Under the pieces are notes generated by a model that saw only the letters and a program-made list of their open reading frames with translations, ran no database searches and was not told the DNA's origin. From Cricetomys ansorgei (lineage: Eukaryota > Chordata > Mammalia > Rodentia > Nesomyidae): a stretch of DNA of 64,000 bases. The translations under genes were made by a program, and so were the position numbers. Of the stretch, positions 22,832-33,889 are shown one piece after another. The stretch is from positions 8,594,001 through 8,658,000 of the forward strand of contig JAMJFZ010001258.1 of NCBI GenBank assembly GCA_026225945.1, in the 5' to 3' direction. Positions within the stretch are counted from its first letter, which is position 1, and the number at the start of each line of letters is the position of its first letter.

Positions 22832-24247
22832 CAAAACAAATAGCATCGATGAAAGGCAAGTGTGCTTTAAAATTTTTTAACTTTATGGCTACAAAGTTAT
22901 TGCTTATAAGAAAAATACCAAAAAGCAAAACAAAAAAATCCCCCAAAAACTGTTTTTGACCAAGCATGTTTTAATGAAGTCTTATGACCCACTAAGGCTT
23001 CAGGAGGCTTAATATATAAATGTCATCCTCTCTGCAACTAGGTAAGGAAAACTTCCCAGGAGGGCATGATGTGGATAAAGCAATCTCTTCCATCAGATAG
23101 CCAGTTTGAACCACCCTGTGCCCTCACTTGTACATGTCATGTACAACTCACATGTGCTTCTGTTTTACTTGAGCTATATTGTTCAGTCTGGCACTGAAGA
23201 GTTATGGCTTTGCGTGGGGAATACTATGCAATAAATGCGTCCATCAGTTCAAGCCAAATGTTCCAGAGTCGTCAAGGGGAAAGCCTTCTGTAAAACCAAG
23301 AGATATTTACTCACTGACATGACCACAGAGAAATCAGAGGAAAGAGAATCATTTTACATTTACTTAGTATGTGACTTTCATAGGTAAGTGCTTGCACACA
23401 GACACACACACACACAGACACACACACACACACACACACACACGCGCGCAAATGAACATGCATACATACCTTTCCTACAAAGGGCATGATGTAATATTAG
23501 GAGAATGAAAATTGGGTTATCATACCTGATTTTTAAAATGCTTATCTATGTTCTTGCAATTTTTAATTATTGGACATCTTTTCCTTAACTCCCCTTTTCT
23601 TTGCTCTCCACTATTTTTCTCTGCCATTCTTTTCGTGTTCCCTTCTCTACCCCCATTTAGACTCTCTCTCTATAGTATTCCATCAATTTTATTTTTTATA
23701 AAGAAAGATAAAGACAAATTTGATGCTGTTTGGTGTTTGAACAGAAAATTTAAGCAATATAACTTTCATTTTCAGATAAGAGGATGCTGGGATACTAAGT
23801 TGACTATTTGCTTCTCTATATTCCTATTGCTACCCATCTTCCTTGTTGGTTGAACAATTATCTTGTCTCAGACTCTAGCCTAAGTATTTTTACACACATT
23901 TTTATATCATGATGGCCAATAAGCATACATACATGAATATGGAGCAGTTTAATGCATTTATCAATCCAGCTAATTAGAAAACCACAGGCCGCCTTTTCAT
24001 ATCTCCTCCTCTCTCCTTCCCTTTCTCCCCTCTCCTCTCCTCCTTCCTCTGCCTTTGTTCTTTTATTTTTCTTTCTATCCCTCCCTCCTCTCTCTGCTTT
24101 CCACCTCCCTCCATGCCTGACTGACTGCCCCTCTCCCTTCTCCTTTCCAGATTTTTATGAGGCATTTGATGTCTCAATAAAATAAATACACAAGTAAGAG
24201 TTGTGGAAAGAATGAGCAGACAAATGGCTAAACAGCTCACTGGTGAA
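22832..24247. other. Unique sequence with CA and polypyrimidine tracts
   Basis: Unique DNA carrying (CA)n with a short CGCGCG end at 23394-23450 and a CTCCTT-type polypyrimidine run at 23996-24150. Long Ser/Leu/Pro-rich or Arg/Glu-rich frames (101, 77 and 103 codons) come from this composition. Confidence 0.6.
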
Positions 24248-24289
24248 GTGAGGGCATTAGCCATGGTAGTGAGGGCATTAGCCACGGCA
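24248..24289. repeat. Two tandem 21-bp units
   Basis: Units at 24248-24268 and 24269-24289 share gtgagggcattagcca and differ at two positions near the end. A minimal tandem duplication. Confidence 0.9.
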
Positions 24290-25129
24290 GGTTATAGAGG
24301 ACAACTTATCAGAGGGCAGGTATGTCTCCTGGGAGCTCATTTCTCCAATCCATGCTCCTCCCCTTTTTGTGTTTCAATGCAGCTTAAATTTCTAATGCTC
24401 TTCCATGATCTTACGTTTTCCGAGATCAGTATTTCCGTTCGTGTCATTCTTGCTTCCTTGCGCTGCATAACTACCTATCCCATCCCTCTGTCTTAGTTTT
24501 AGGTGTGAATTTTCTTATCACTGGAAATACCTTGAAATATTAAATGAAGGTAGGACTTCCTACACAAAGAACTGAAGGAGTAACAGTAGCAGCATGAGCC
24601 ACCAAGGGTCTTTCATTAATATCCTTCTGTGGAAGAGCAAATCAACACTTACTACATATTTATATCGATTGACCTTGATCAAGTAGAAGACATTTATGCT
24701 TGAATCAATGATCAAATTAATTAACGGTCTTTGGCAAATGATGATTCTGTTACCTCAAAATGTGTTTGTGCATTTATGTGCTAGTTGTGTAACTATCTGG
24801 GGATGATTTACAGGAGAACACTTGACATATATTAAATGTCAAGTCTCTGCTCCAGCTACATCTGGTTTCTCATAACCTGTGTAGATCTTTTGTTCCCACA
24901 TCCATCATTTGAGGCGCTCTTCAATTAGCTGATGTTTTCAGCTCTCTCCCCTGGAAGGTAGAAGTCTATGGCTGTGGTGGTTGTCCCAGTTCTTCCTCTT
25001 CCCCTTCGTGGCTTGTGCTCTAGTCACTCATGTCTACAGGACATGTATCCAATACAGTGTTCAAAAATGGCCTATGGTCTGTGACTCAGGAGACAGGGTC
25101 ACTTCTGGTCACTCAGTCTATTCTCAGTT
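24290..25129. other. Unique sequence, no gene seen
   Basis: Unique sequence; the 97-codon frame reaching 24496 has no coding support. Confidence 0.5.
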
Positions 25130-25260
25130 TTTTGGACAATATTGACAGAGGTGAATCTGAAAAACACATACATTTGTAAGGTTGTGGCAAAGATTGGATG
25201 AGGTAATAGATAGTGAACTCTAATGGCTGGTACATGGTGAACAGGTAGCTATACCGACCT
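25130..25260 (+). repeat. MIR 3' half
   Basis: The run 'gtaaggttgtggcaaagatt' followed by 'ggatgaggtaatagatagtg' and 'aatggctggtacatggtgaa' matches the MIR 3' section in order (gttgtgaggatt, aatgagataat, gcctggcacatagta). Confidence 0.6.
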
Positions 25261-25559
25261 AGAAGGGAAGTTATGAAATTACTAGTAATGCAGAGGAAGC
25301 CTTTGCTTATTCCTACAGGGATTTTAAAAAGAACTCAGTGATATTTGGATGATTTCATTCTTTCTTCTCTTTTATGAATAAAAAGGAGAATGAAAAATAC
25401 AAATGGGAATAAAACACTTAAATATTGTTTTGTCAACATAGTCATTTCTGATTGTTTCTTGTCTTATTATACACAATTTGATATATTAAGGGCACAGGGT
25501 ACAGGTTAAGACCAAAAGTCAACTATAAAGATTTCTGAACATTGGAGTCTAAGATACAA

Positions 25560-27470
25560 ATTCTTTATGAAAGCATCAAGGATAAAGAAAGAAAATAATA
25601 TCTTAATACCCTAGTATACATCATAATAAGCATGTATAAGATCTTTGTGCAGATATGATAAAGCTGTTAATACCAAATGAGATATAAATAAATAGATACA
25701 TCCTTTATATTTGCAGATTGAAGTTTAAGTACTTTTTAAAATGTCAACTCATCTAAGTTTGAAGTATGGAAGCCACACAGCTATAATCAAATTCCCAGCA
25801 AATCTTTTGTCAATATTGGCAAATTGATTCTAACACTCATAAGACAGATGAAAGACTGGGAGTTGCCAATTTGATAGGACTGAATAAGAATAAAGCCAGG
25901 GATTCCTACTGCCAAACTTCAAGACTTGTTACAAGAGCCAAGAAAACATATGATTGGTTAAATAATGGATGCCAGGATCAATGGCAGAGAAAGAGTATAT
26001 AACTAGAGCTACACAAATATAATTAGGCTGACATTTGACAAAGAAGTAAAGAGAATTCCATGGGAGAAGTCTAGTTTTCAGAAAAACTATTTTGAGATAA
26101 ATAACTACTTGCAAAAGCAATGAATCTATTCATAGTCCTCAGGCCTTTCACTCAAATTAATTCCCTGTAGATCATCCATATATGTGTAAATCATGGAGCT
26201 GTAAAACTTATTAACAATGTCTTAGGAAATAAATAAAACTAACTGTATGTTTGTCATTGCATTGCAAACACAATTACAAAACCATGATCCACAAAAAAAG
26301 AATGTTTGATAAGTCGAATCTTATTAAATTTAAACTCTTCAGTTCTTGGGATAACCATTAAAACCAACCCATTAGAATCAGATTTGAAGGAACTCTGTAA
26401 AGTTTTGCTTAATCATGGGGAAATAGCTCAAGTTCAAAATTTTCAAATATTTTCTAATGTTAAAAAATAAATAAAGCATCTTCATTAATTAAAAAGTTTG
26501 CAAGGGATCTGAATAGTCACCTGAGATCTTCAGATGATGATTATATGTAAATATTGCAGACATCATTTAGCATTATAGAATTGCAAACAAAGATAAAGAA
26601 GCACTATTCCACTCATAATAGAGCTTCAAATCTAAATACCAAGCAAAGCCAATTGTTGCTAAGGATTCTGGGATGATGAAATGACCCAGTTAACTTCAAA
26701 GGCAGTTTTGTACTTTCTTATAAAGCACAACAGGCATACTTCCTAGAAAATTTCATTCCTGGATATTTATCCAACCGATTAAAGAGTATTTTTTTTCCCA
26801 CATGAAAATGTACACATCAGGCTGGATGTGTACATGGTTGGGGGAAATTGGCTGCTCTTGCAATGGAGAGTTCAGTTCTCAGCACTCATGTCAGGAGATA
26901 CACATCTGCCTGTAACTACATTTCTGAGGATCTGATACCTTTTTGATGGCCTTCATGGACACCTACATGCCTGTGTACACACTCACAGAGAAACACACAC
27001 ATACAAATAAGTGAATAGTAAAATAAATAGTCAAAAATATCCATGTGGATGCTCACAGCAGGCTTAGATACAATTGACGGAATCAAGTAACTAAGATGAG
27101 ATTTAACAAGTACATATGAAAGTAAAGGAAGATGTTAGTACTTAATAAAAGGCTTTTCAACCATCAGCATAAATTAACTATCAAGCTATGGAAAACACAG
27201 GTGCATCTCAAATACATATCGCTAAGAGAAAGAAACCAGTGTGCAGTGCCTATGAATTGACAATTTTGATCATGTAGTTGGTTAGGAAAGGCAAATCTAT
27301 ACAAGTATTAAAATATCAAAATGGTTTCTAGTGTCTCAGAGGAAGCAGAAGGCTTAAGGTGACAAATTTTCCTATAACATGCTATAATTGTAGGTGCTAT
27401 GTACTTGTCAAAATTCATTGAACTCTACTTCCCAACGAATGGGTCTTATATTAAGTAAAATTAATCATTT
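25560..27470 (+). repeat. Ancient L1M relic: ORF2 3' part and 3' UTR
   Basis: A 1.9-kb, strongly decayed L1 in plus orientation. Recognisable in order: a 'tttgcagattgaag' segment and 'aaaatgtcaactcatctaag', 'ataatcaaattcccagcaaa', 'gatcaatggcagagaaagag', 'tgacatttgacaaagaagta', 'tttgataagtcgaatcttat', 'gcaagggatctgaatagtca', 'tcatttagcattatagaatt', 'ggcagttttgtactttctta', 'catacttcctagaaaatttc', 'tggatatttatccaa', then after a SINE insertion 'atgctcacagcaggctta', and finally 'ggtttctagtgtctcagagg' and 'acttgtcaaaattcattgaa'. Many stops; no functional product. It belongs to the L1M generation that predates rodents, judging by its divergence. Confidence 0.7.
26815..27045 (+). repeat. tRNA-derived SINE nested in the L1M relic
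   Basis: A B2/B3-like SINE interrupts the L1M element between its 'gaaaatgtacacatca' and 'atgctcacagcagg' segments. The head carries 'ggctggatgtgtacatggtt', then 'gctgctcttgcaatggagag', 'ttcagttctcagcactcatg' (box B region), and the 3' part has 'tgtgtacacactcacagaga' and an A-rich tail with AAATAAATAG. The nesting fixes the order: L1M first, SINE later. Confidence 0.6.
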
Positions 27471-28175
27471 TAAAAGTTAAGGAAACTCCAGATAGAATTA
27501 AAACCGCAAGACAATAATTTAACTTGTCACAAATATATAAAAATGTCATACAGAAGATAACAAAAATTAAGTTTAGAAATCATTGTGATCTATAAGACTG
27601 ACAGCGAACAAACAAAAAACATGTCAAAATGTAGTACTTTAGTAGATAAGTAGCTTCCATATGGGTATGGCATAGCAATTCTGTATACTGAAAGCAAAAA
27701 TTAAGCCAATAAATGGTAAATAGAAGTAACTGATTCTCTGTGTTGGAGCTATTAACCAGAGGAAGGTTGGAACCACTCAGAGTGAAGTGTATAAGAGGAG
27801 ACACTGGGGTGCATTCATGTTTTAGCCTAAGACAGGAACAATTATACGTTGAAACGCTTCTACATATGAAAATGGTTATGTGCTAATGTCAATTGATAGG
27901 GCCCAGGAAACAACCCTGGATAAGCAATGAACATTTCTTTTTGAAAAAGATAGTATATACATTTTGGGAAAATTGTTAACATTCAGCATTTACAATGGAG
28001 AGCTTAACAGGGGCAATTTTGCTAAAGCCGTTAGCAGTGATCAGGTTCACTCTATCATATATACATATAGAGATACATATATATGTGAATGTGTGTTAAG
28101 TGTAAGTTTGCTCAGTTTTCCACCTTATTATCATTATTTTTCTTTACCTTATTATTAATACAGCTGTTATTACAA
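27471..28175. other. Unique AT-rich sequence
   Basis: AT-rich unique DNA. A 74-codon minus frame (27580-27804) and a 64-codon plus frame (27964-28158) have no support. Confidence 0.45.
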
Positions 28176-28639
28176 TGCTGCAATGGACTCTTTCACTGAC
28201 CTTGTTTGTCTGGGCCAGCTGGCCAGCATGACCCTAAGATTTGCTGGTCTCTGTGAAACCCACCGGAGACAAACACCAGGTGCAGGATGAGAAAAAAAAA
28301 CAAAAACAAACAAACAAACAAACAAAAATTTGGTACTTTCCAGAACTTCCTGTCTCAGGTTAAAGTGAGACAAAAAAACATCAGGCCATGCCTACTGACC
28401 AATCAGGGAAAAGGTCACCTCAGGAACCAATTAGAATGTACCAACTCAATCTGTATCCACGGGCTTGCTTCTGCGGAGCATAAAAAGGGGGAGGATTCGC
28501 TCCTCCTGGTCGCCATCTTCACTTGTGTAGAGGGGACCCCAGCGCGCTGGTTCAATAAAGCCTCTTGCTGTTTGCATCGAGATCCCGACTACGTGTCTCT
28601 GTGGGGGCTGTGCTCCAGGTTGGTCCTTCGGGTCCAACA
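28176..28639 (+). mobile_element. ERV1 (gammaretrovirus-like) solo LTR
   Basis: A well-preserved class I LTR. U3 contains a (CAAA)n tract at 28296-28326, two CCAAT-type boxes (accaatcag at 28398-28406 and aaccaattag at 28425-28434) and a TATA-like cataaaaag at 28479-28487. A GC-rich R follows with the polyadenylation signal AATAAA at 28554-28559 in the classical context ttcaataaagcctcttgctg. U5 ends with 'ggtccttcgggtccaaca'. No tRNA primer-binding site or gag follows, so it is solo. The left end is estimated; a clean target duplication was not found. Retained CpGs make it one of the younger insertions here. The 121- and 98-codon frames over it are not viral genes. Confidence 0.8.
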
Positions 28640-28689
28640 TCTCCACCCCTAGTTCTGTGGTTACCTGTGTGTGCTGCCATGCTAGTATT

Positions 28690-29645
28690 TTTAAAACGAT
28701 AAAGAGATGATCTTTTACATATTCTTTGACAATTTCACACACGTAAACAGTATATCTTGATCATATATCTACCCCCAACTATCCCGCCATTATCCCTATG
28801 CATCTCCATCTCATCCTTCAGGGTGTCTCTTTTTACTGTTTTTGGAAGTCGTTAGGTCCGATTAGTGCTATCTGGTACAATGCTGATGAATCTTGCTGGC
28901 TTGATCCTGTGCAGGAATTACGACTATAACCATAGCTGTGGTGAGTCCACAAACCCAATGATAAACCATATCAGGATGAAAGCATTTGAAAATAACCCTC
29001 CCACAACCTTCCGGCTCTTACATCTTCCTACCCTGTCTTCTGTGATGTTCTGTACACCTTGGGAACAAGTTGTGTGTACGTGATACAGATGTCCTATTTA
29101 ATGCTGAAGATTCATGAATCACTTATTCTTAGCACACTGATCAGGTATGAGTCTCTTTGTTAACTGCCATCCAATGCAGAGAGACGTTCCTCTGGTTTGG
29201 GTTGAAGGCAGCATTAATCTGTGGCTATAAACACAAATATGTAGAAGGTAGTTTGATGTCATTTAAAAAGACAATAGTAACAAATTCTGTACTACTGCCT
29301 GTGTTCTCCCAAAGGCCTCTGGCTTTTGACAAGATTTACAATACCAGACATTAATCCCTTCAAATCCAATCAGAAAATGGGCTGGTTTTTCCATAACAGC
29401 CACGTCTCTATTGTACCAGTGGGCACATCTGTCCTGGCAGGCCAGTGTTTCAGCATGGGGAGTTGGCTGCTGTGTAATATCATTGATGGCTTTTCTACAC
29501 CAGTGGCCTCCATATCACCTTCTGCATTATGGAAGCGAATCAGCTTAGAAAGGTGTTCAGATCACTTCCAGCTTATTTCTCTACATTCTGCAACTGAAGT
29601 GCATTGTTTATTAAACAATAGGACATGCCATACAGTTCTGGTAGG
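28690..29645 (-). repeat. Lx-type L1 3' UTR, inverted, long
   Basis: About 950 bp of reversed L1 3' UTR: 'agatgtcctatttaatgctg', 'cagagagacgttcctctggt', 'gggttgaaggcagcattaat', 'caaatccaatcagaaaatgg', 'ctattgtaccagtgggcaca', 'atcattgatggcttttctac', 'cattatggaagcgaatcagc' and 'tctacattctgcaactgaag', all in the expected order. The 112-codon plus frame at 29326-29664 is contained in it. Confidence 0.75.
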
Positions 29646-29654
29646 ATTGTCAGC

Positions 29655-29745
29655 TCTTCTGTGAGTGTTGGGGATCAAATTTGTGTCCTCATGCTCATGT
29701 AACAAACATGTAACCCAACAAACCATTACCCCAGCCTCAGAGGAG
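29655..29745 (-). repeat. B4 SINE 3' fragment
   Basis: The run 'gtgagtgttggggatcaaat' followed by 'ttgtgtcctcatgctcatgt' and 'aaccattaccccagcctcag' is the reversed ID-like half of a B4, joined directly to the L1 fragment. Confidence 0.5.
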
Positions 29746-30154
29746 AGATTTTACAAAATAATAATTTTTCTTGACTCTGTCCCAGATGGCTTTGGTCAGT
29801 TCATTATGTTTGCAGTTTTTATAAAGGAAAATTCCAGGTAGAAGTCAACACAGAATCTTAGATTCAAATGGAAGTGTGCCTTTTCAATTGAGTATCCATG
29901 CTATAAAAACAAAGTCATTGTATACTAGATACATACATCATGAGACTTGATCTATGCATGTTAAAATTTTATGTATTCATGTCAGTTACTTGTGATATTT
30001 TGATCATGCTAGTATTATGTCTTTATATGTGAATTTAGTAACAATCCTAAATCAAATGTCTCATCTTCAGAAAAAAATAATATTCAATTACATCCTCTTG
30101 AATTTTAAATTATTTAATAATTCTTATGGTTTTAAATCATCATAGAAAGAAATC
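29746..30154. other. Unique AT-rich sequence
   Basis: No gene or nameable repeat. Confidence 0.5.
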
Positions 30155-30295
30155 CAGGGAGGCTATTATTCTCAGCACTAAGTGGAGGAAACTGTATTTC
30201 AGAGAGGTAAAGGGATTCATTGTAGTGTCACTCAGCTCCTTCGTGAACCATTATGTCCTTCTTTGACTCTTAATCCCATCTGTTTCACGTTATTG
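30155..30295 (-). repeat. MIR fragment
   Basis: The run 'ggaggaaactgtatttcaga' followed by 'gaggtaaagggattcattgt', 'agtgtcactcagctccttcg' and 'gaaccattatgtc' is the reversed MIR core through the region normally reading 'gggatttgaaccca'. Confidence 0.5.
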
Positions 30296-32039
30296 TAACA
30301 ATACCACAGTCTTCAGGGCGCAGGATCCATCATATAGACAAAGGTTTAAGATGTTCTGCAAGCTTTGGAGCTGTTTCCAATGCCTCAGTCTGAAAAAAAT
30401 GAATAAGGTCTGTCTTTCTGGATCCTTTGAACATTTTACTCTGACACACTTTGGGTATATGCGTGGGGAAGGGAGCTTTTCTTTGAGCAATTTTTAATTT
30501 CAGAATTTAAGAAGAGAGATGCATCAGGAAGGCTGCTGAGTTCTCCCAACTAAATTCTCTACATCACTCTTCCTCGGAAATGCATTTCCTTCCTTGGACA
30601 ATGCATGTCAAGAGGCAGGAAGGTATGTCCATGTTAGTTTTTCTTTTCTTCTTGTTTTGAGTTAGATTTCTTCATGTGTATCATTTTTACATTACAGCAA
30701 GTCAGTGATTGAACTTCTCCATTTCTCCTGGGTCTCAGATTGGCGACATACAGGAACCAGACCAGTTGTGTAAGGGAATAATCCACTTTCTTTGTTGTTG
30801 CAGCCGGACTAAAGCAGTCTTCTTGCAAACATTCACTTTCTAATCCATCCTCTCAACTTGCTAGATCGTTTTCATAAAAGGATCTCAAGTCTCAACGTTA
30901 TTATCACACCAAAAGTATCTGAACTATCCTTAACATTTGTTTCCAGTTTTTGCTAAGCTTAACAATTCCTTAAGATGGGTCAAGCCATGATTCCTCTAAA
31001 TTTTCCTGACCAGTATCCAAGCTATGATGGTGTAGTGGAGACTTATTTATCACTTGTGGAATGACAGCCAAGGGACACATATTTTAGCAATGTCTTAGTT
31101 GTATCGTCGTTTTATACAACAGAATACCAATGGTGTAATCATCACAGAGTTATGAATGTGTGTAGAGACAACAACTGCACAATCCCCTATTATAAACAAC
31201 ATTATTAAATAGAAGACTTTGACCAGTTATGTTACTTTCTTGAACTGTGGAGGGAAAAATATCTCACCATTAATAACTAAAAATGAGTCAAGCTACAATA
31301 TGAGTATTACTTACCCTAAGTGTCAGAGGCAAAAGTTGTTTTAGATTTTTGTGCTTGGAATATTTGCATATGATTAAGAAGGTTTCTCAGGGATAAATCA
31401 GAGTCTGAACAGGAAATCCATCATATCTCATATGCTCCTTACCCAGACAGCCCAATGAAAATGGACATTTTCAGGTTGTCTGTGTATTGATGGTAACTCA
31501 TGCCTTGATGACAGATACAAAATTTTCTCTTGTATGCATTCCTACTTTAAAAGTTTCCAAATAAAGGGTGTTAAGAATTTGACTTTGATGGTTAAGGAAA
31601 CTCAACCTGTACTAAATTAGGAAAACCGTTTGGACAACTACACTCTTAGGAGGGCATGGGCAAGATGAAAGCACTGCACAATCACTGTGAACTTCAGAGC
31701 CCAAGATTTTGAAAGAAGTGTAAGCAAGAATTTTTGAGAAAATAACTGGGATTGTATTTTATGTGTCAACTCTCTCTAAATAGCTCCCAGGTCATGGTGA
31801 TAATATTTAAAACTGAAAGCATCAGAAATACAAGAAAACATAGTTACAAGTGCTATCACTTGCAGTCTAACTGGTTTACTTTTGAGAAAGTTGTAGCATA
31901 GAGTAGACATGTTTAATGCAATATTTGAAAATGAGTTCATAAGAGAAAAATTTTGGATTATGAATAAAACATTGTACTGAGCACAGAAAGTTTTATCTTC
32001 TAGGTTGTTGAAAAACTCTTGAAACTTCTGTTGACCTTT
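30296..32039. other. Unique sequence, no gene seen
   Basis: About 1.7 kb of unique sequence. Minus frames of 66 and 64 codons (30290-30490, 30634-30828) have no features. No transposon recognised. Confidence 0.45.
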
Positions 32040-32360
32040 GATTTTATTTTAATTTAAATTATTCTTCTGGAGTCTCTCTCGTTCCAATATTTTACCAGGA
32101 TATTTTTCATCATAGAACGTCTATGAGAGAACAACTGTTTACAATACAAAAATTACCATGACAGGAAAACTATTTCAGTACAATTCTGGTAAAGAGAAAT
32201 AGTCCTTGTATTTAGAGGCAGTTCAGAACATCCAGTTAAGCTGTAATTTATTTTAGTGTAGATTTAATAGATAGGTAATTATTCCCAGTAATGAAAACAG
32301 GGCTAGAATATGTGATTACTTATTTCATGACCATTTTCATAATTGATTTATTTAAAAATA
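32040..32360. promoter_or_regulatory. Candidate conserved non-coding element
   Basis: Repeat-free AT-rich stretch with dense homeodomain/POU-like words (ttaatttaaattatt, gtaattattcccag, cataattgattta) and 'gagaacaactgtttacaata' containing a forkhead-like TGTTTAC. No open frame. Inferred only from word content. Confidence 0.2.
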
Positions 32361-32647
32361 TGTAAATCCATAAATAAAATGAGAAAAATAAAATGTGAAG
32401 TTGAACCAAATTTCTCCATTCACTTTTGCTATAACCCTTCATTGTTTTGAATTCATGAACTGAGTGTCCAAAAAATTGCAAAATTTTTTGCAAAATTTAT
32501 ATTGAATTGTGTCTACTCTTCTGTATATTGGTTCTGAGCTTAATACTTCATGTATACTTTTATGTTTCAAAATATTGCTTATATCTTGATTTTTAAGGGC
32601 TATATATCATTTCTCCATTTCTATACACTGTAATTTATAGCTGTTAC

Positions 32648-32950
32648 TGTAGCAGTACATAGCTGTTTGGGTGGCTCAGCAAGGAGATAAGGGGGCATTT
32701 TTATAGGGAACTACCTTCATGGCAAGTGCCATACTGTAATGGAACCCCGAGCCTCTGAGCTCATATGTTTTATTGGATAAGAGCTCCTTAGGTGTTCTAC
32801 TGATAACACATGCAGATCATAAGCAATCAAACATCCCCCACAGAAATCCAACACCTGCAGACAATACAAAATACCAAGGCCTATGCACCCCTTTTTCCAA
32901 CAGTGCACAAAAACAATTATTTTGAACACAACTAAAAATAAACTTCCACA
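32648..32950 (-). mobile_element. Solo LTR, unnamed class II-like family, copy B
   Basis: A 303-bp minus-strand copy of the family at 22.5 kb. On the plus strand it reads TGTAGCAG...CTTCCACA, flanked by tgttac (32642-32647) and tgttat (32951-32956), a 6-bp duplication with one change. TTTATT at 32769-32774 is the reversed AATAAA. Shared blocks: 'aagcaatcaaacatccccca', 'cacctgcagacaatacaaaa', 'aacaattattttgaacacaa'. No internal region. Confidence 0.75.
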
Positions 32951-32956
32951 TGTTAT

Positions 32957-33423
32957 TTTTTCCCTGTGTTATAAGCATTCTTTGTTCATAACTATTTATT
33001 TTTAATATGTCTTCAACACAATTTCTGATTTGTAAAACTATTGGGATAGAAGCCATAGAATTTTCTAAGCTTGTAGTATAGGATCAGGGACGGGAGAGCC
33101 AAGGTTCACCAAGGGCTCTGACTCAGGTTTACTGCACTGTGTTGGTCAAGTATTTTCATTCCTTTTCCTTGTAGGAGTAATCCGCTCCCTTGAATTCTGA
33201 TCAACATGCTGTCAAAATAAATGAGTCCAGCACTCAGGTCCTATTCCAATGTCAGCTACCTGGAGAAAGTCTGTGCTTGGTTTAGAAAACATTGTGTTCT
33301 TCATAATGGAAACAGGAAACTTACATGTTAAGGTAGTTAAGAAAAATGTGGGTATAGAAAACCTGACAAAACTCATTTGTGAAAATAGCCTATGGCTTCA
33401 GAGTTACCTATGATACCTTATAC
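32957..33423. other. Unique sequence, no gene seen
   Basis: Unique DNA between the LTR and a DNA transposon. No gene. Confidence 0.5.
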
Positions 33424-33632
33424 CAGTGGTCCCCAACTTTCCTAATACCATGACCTGTTAATACATTTTCTCATGTTGTGGTGACCCCAACCATAAAAAT
33501 ATATTCTAACTGTAATTTTGCTACTGTTATAGATTGTAATGTAAATACCTGAAATGCAATTGGCCTTAGGGAATGCCTGTTGAAAGAGTTGTTCAACCCC
33601 CAAAGGTGTGACCTATAGGTAGAGAATCGCTG
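33424..33632 (+). mobile_element. URR1 nonautonomous hAT-Charlie transposon
   Basis: A 209-bp element with the diagnostic URR1 body: a cagtggtccccaacttt start, 'tctcatgttgtggtgacccc', 'aaccataaaaatatattcta', 'taattttgctactgttatag', 'attgtaatgtaaatacctga', 'gttcaacccccaaaggtgtg', and a gagaatcgctg end, forming imperfect terminal inverted repeats. Flanking 8-mers ccttatac and tcctatgc match at 5 of 8 positions, as expected for an old hAT duplication. It has no transposase. Confidence 0.88.
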
Positions 33633-33659
33633 TCCTATGCCAACGTTTTCACATGCAAT

Positions 33660-33800
33660 TAACAATGAAGTTTATATTACAATTTCCCTCACAATTTAGA
33701 TGAGTGTGCTCAAGCTTAAGAGTTTAAATAATTTCCCAGTCACATACTTAGGAAAGAGTCCTGTTTTGGCTGTCTGCAGGTTCACTTTAATCATGGGTAC
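33660..33800 (-). repeat. MIR fragment
   Basis: The run 'tttagatgagtgtgctcaag' followed by 'cttaagagtttaaataattt', 'cccagtcacatacttaggaa' and 'agagtcctg' tracks the reversed MIR core. Confidence 0.5.
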
Positions 33801-33889
33801 TATACCTGCTTTGAATATCTTAGAATAATGACATAATTCCTTTTTCAAGTATTCATTAGCTGTTCTCAAGGTCAAGTTGCTCTTTTTTG

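Noticed and set aside
28287..28742. Frames of 121 and 98 codons inside the ERV1 LTR
   Set aside because: They cross U3, R and U5 of an LTR, which does not encode viral proteins; no gag, pol or env similarity was seen.
29326..29664. 112-codon plus-strand frame
   Set aside because: Lies within a reversed L1 3' UTR.
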